DNA of 12,174 nt, from positions 1 through 12,174 of the forward strand of contig CALRHY010000014.1 in the NCBI GenBank assembly GCA_943359495.1. Reading direction: 5' to 3'. Under the pieces are notes generated by a model. It saw only the letters and a list, made by a program, of their open reading frames with translations. It did no database searches and was not told where the DNA came from. Below, in pieces: positions 12,074-12,174 of this stretch (position 1 is the stretch's first letter; each line of letters opens with the position of its first letter). This DNA is from Candidatus Uhrbacteria bacterium RIFOXYB12_FULL_58_10 (GTDB lineage Bacteria; Patescibacteriota; Patescibacteriia; 2-12-FULL-57-11). The translations under genes were made by a program, and so were the position numbers.

Positions 12074-12174
12074 ATGCAGATCGCTCAAGTTCCAGAAGTT
12101 GGATATCCAGACGCCGGCTACCAAGTGGACGTCCAAGCCGTGCCGGTGTCGGCAACGACTGCTGTGCTGCAGGA
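12074..12174 (+). CDS. Start of an unidentified gene, cut by the window end
   Basis: From the ATG at 12074 the frame is open to the last base, giving 33 whole codons (MQIAQVPEVGYPDAGYQVDV..., then VPVSATTAVLQ). The codon mix matches the neighbouring genes. A promoter-like site lies upstream, and the frame begins after a plausible short leader, so it is probably the N-terminus of a real protein. No signal peptide or known motif is visible in this short piece, and I cannot name it. There is no Shine-Dalgarno sequence. Confidence 0.5.
   Translation, partial: MQIAQVPEVGYPDAGYQVDVQAVPVSATTAVLQ

Noticed and set aside
1..12174. Insertion sequences, integrases, prophage or defence genes
   Set aside because: No transposase, recombinase, phage or nuclease-type defence protein is encoded; all sizeable coding regions are housekeeping or envelope genes.
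1..12174. TGA recoding (Gracilibacteria/Absconditabacteria code)
   Set aside because: TGA ends znuC, PAP2, uppP and the Nudix gene exactly at expected family lengths, and no gene needs a TGA read through.

Overview
The window looks like a stretch of core chromosome from a small-genome bacterium, most likely a member of the Candidate Phyla Radiation (Patescibacteria). The grounds are indirect. Genes are packed tightly, with overlaps or gaps of 1-10 bases. Almost no start codon has a Shine-Dalgarno sequence. Enzymes are trimmed (MetK 346 aa, a mannose-1-phosphate guanylyltransferase without its C-terminal cupin domain). Several proteins have a single N-terminal membrane anchor. TGA is used as an ordinary stop, so the code is standard (table 11), which excludes the TGA-recoding lineages. 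No rRNA or tRNA is present to settle the taxonomy.

Layout. (1) Positions 2-4559, + strand, hold one tight transcription unit of six genes. It starts with a zinc/manganese ABC importer (substrate-binding protein cut by the window edge, ATPase, permease). It continues with a PAP2-type phosphatase overlapping the undecaprenyl-diphosphatase gene uppP by 4 bases, and ends with a mannose-1-phosphate guanylyltransferase. The last three point to lipid-carrier recycling and sugar-nucleotide supply for envelope glycans. (2) Positions 4578-5588, - strand, encode a membrane-anchored clan-A glycoside hydrolase. It converges tail-to-tail on the first unit and is divergent from the next one across only 24 bases. 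(3) Positions 5613-7203, + strand, hold a Nudix hydrolase and the endolytic transglycosylase mltG, one base apart. (4) Positions 7204-7369 are a non-coding gap filled with nested palindromes that look like a dispersed intergenic repeat. (5) Positions 7370-9781 hold a two-helix small membrane protein and a UvrD/PcrA-type helicase. (6) Positions 9782-9857 are a second palindromic spacer with a 7-base periodicity. (7) Positions 9858-10880 encode a membrane-anchored Kelch beta-propeller protein, followed by a clear intrinsic terminator. (8) The tail of that terminator touches the -35 box of a good promoter for metK (10968-12008). A new gene starts at 12074 and runs off the end.

Much of the window is about the envelope: metal import, undecaprenyl phosphate recycling, GDP-mannose, glycan cleavage (MltG, clan-A hydrolase) and anchored surface proteins. 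I found no defence system, CRISPR array, transposase or other clear novel system. The least explained elements are the two palindromic spacers, a near-identical short hairpin directly behind two stop codons, the anchored clan-A hydrolase with its minimal divergent promoter region, and the adjacent pair of unrelated undecaprenyl-diphosphatase-type genes.
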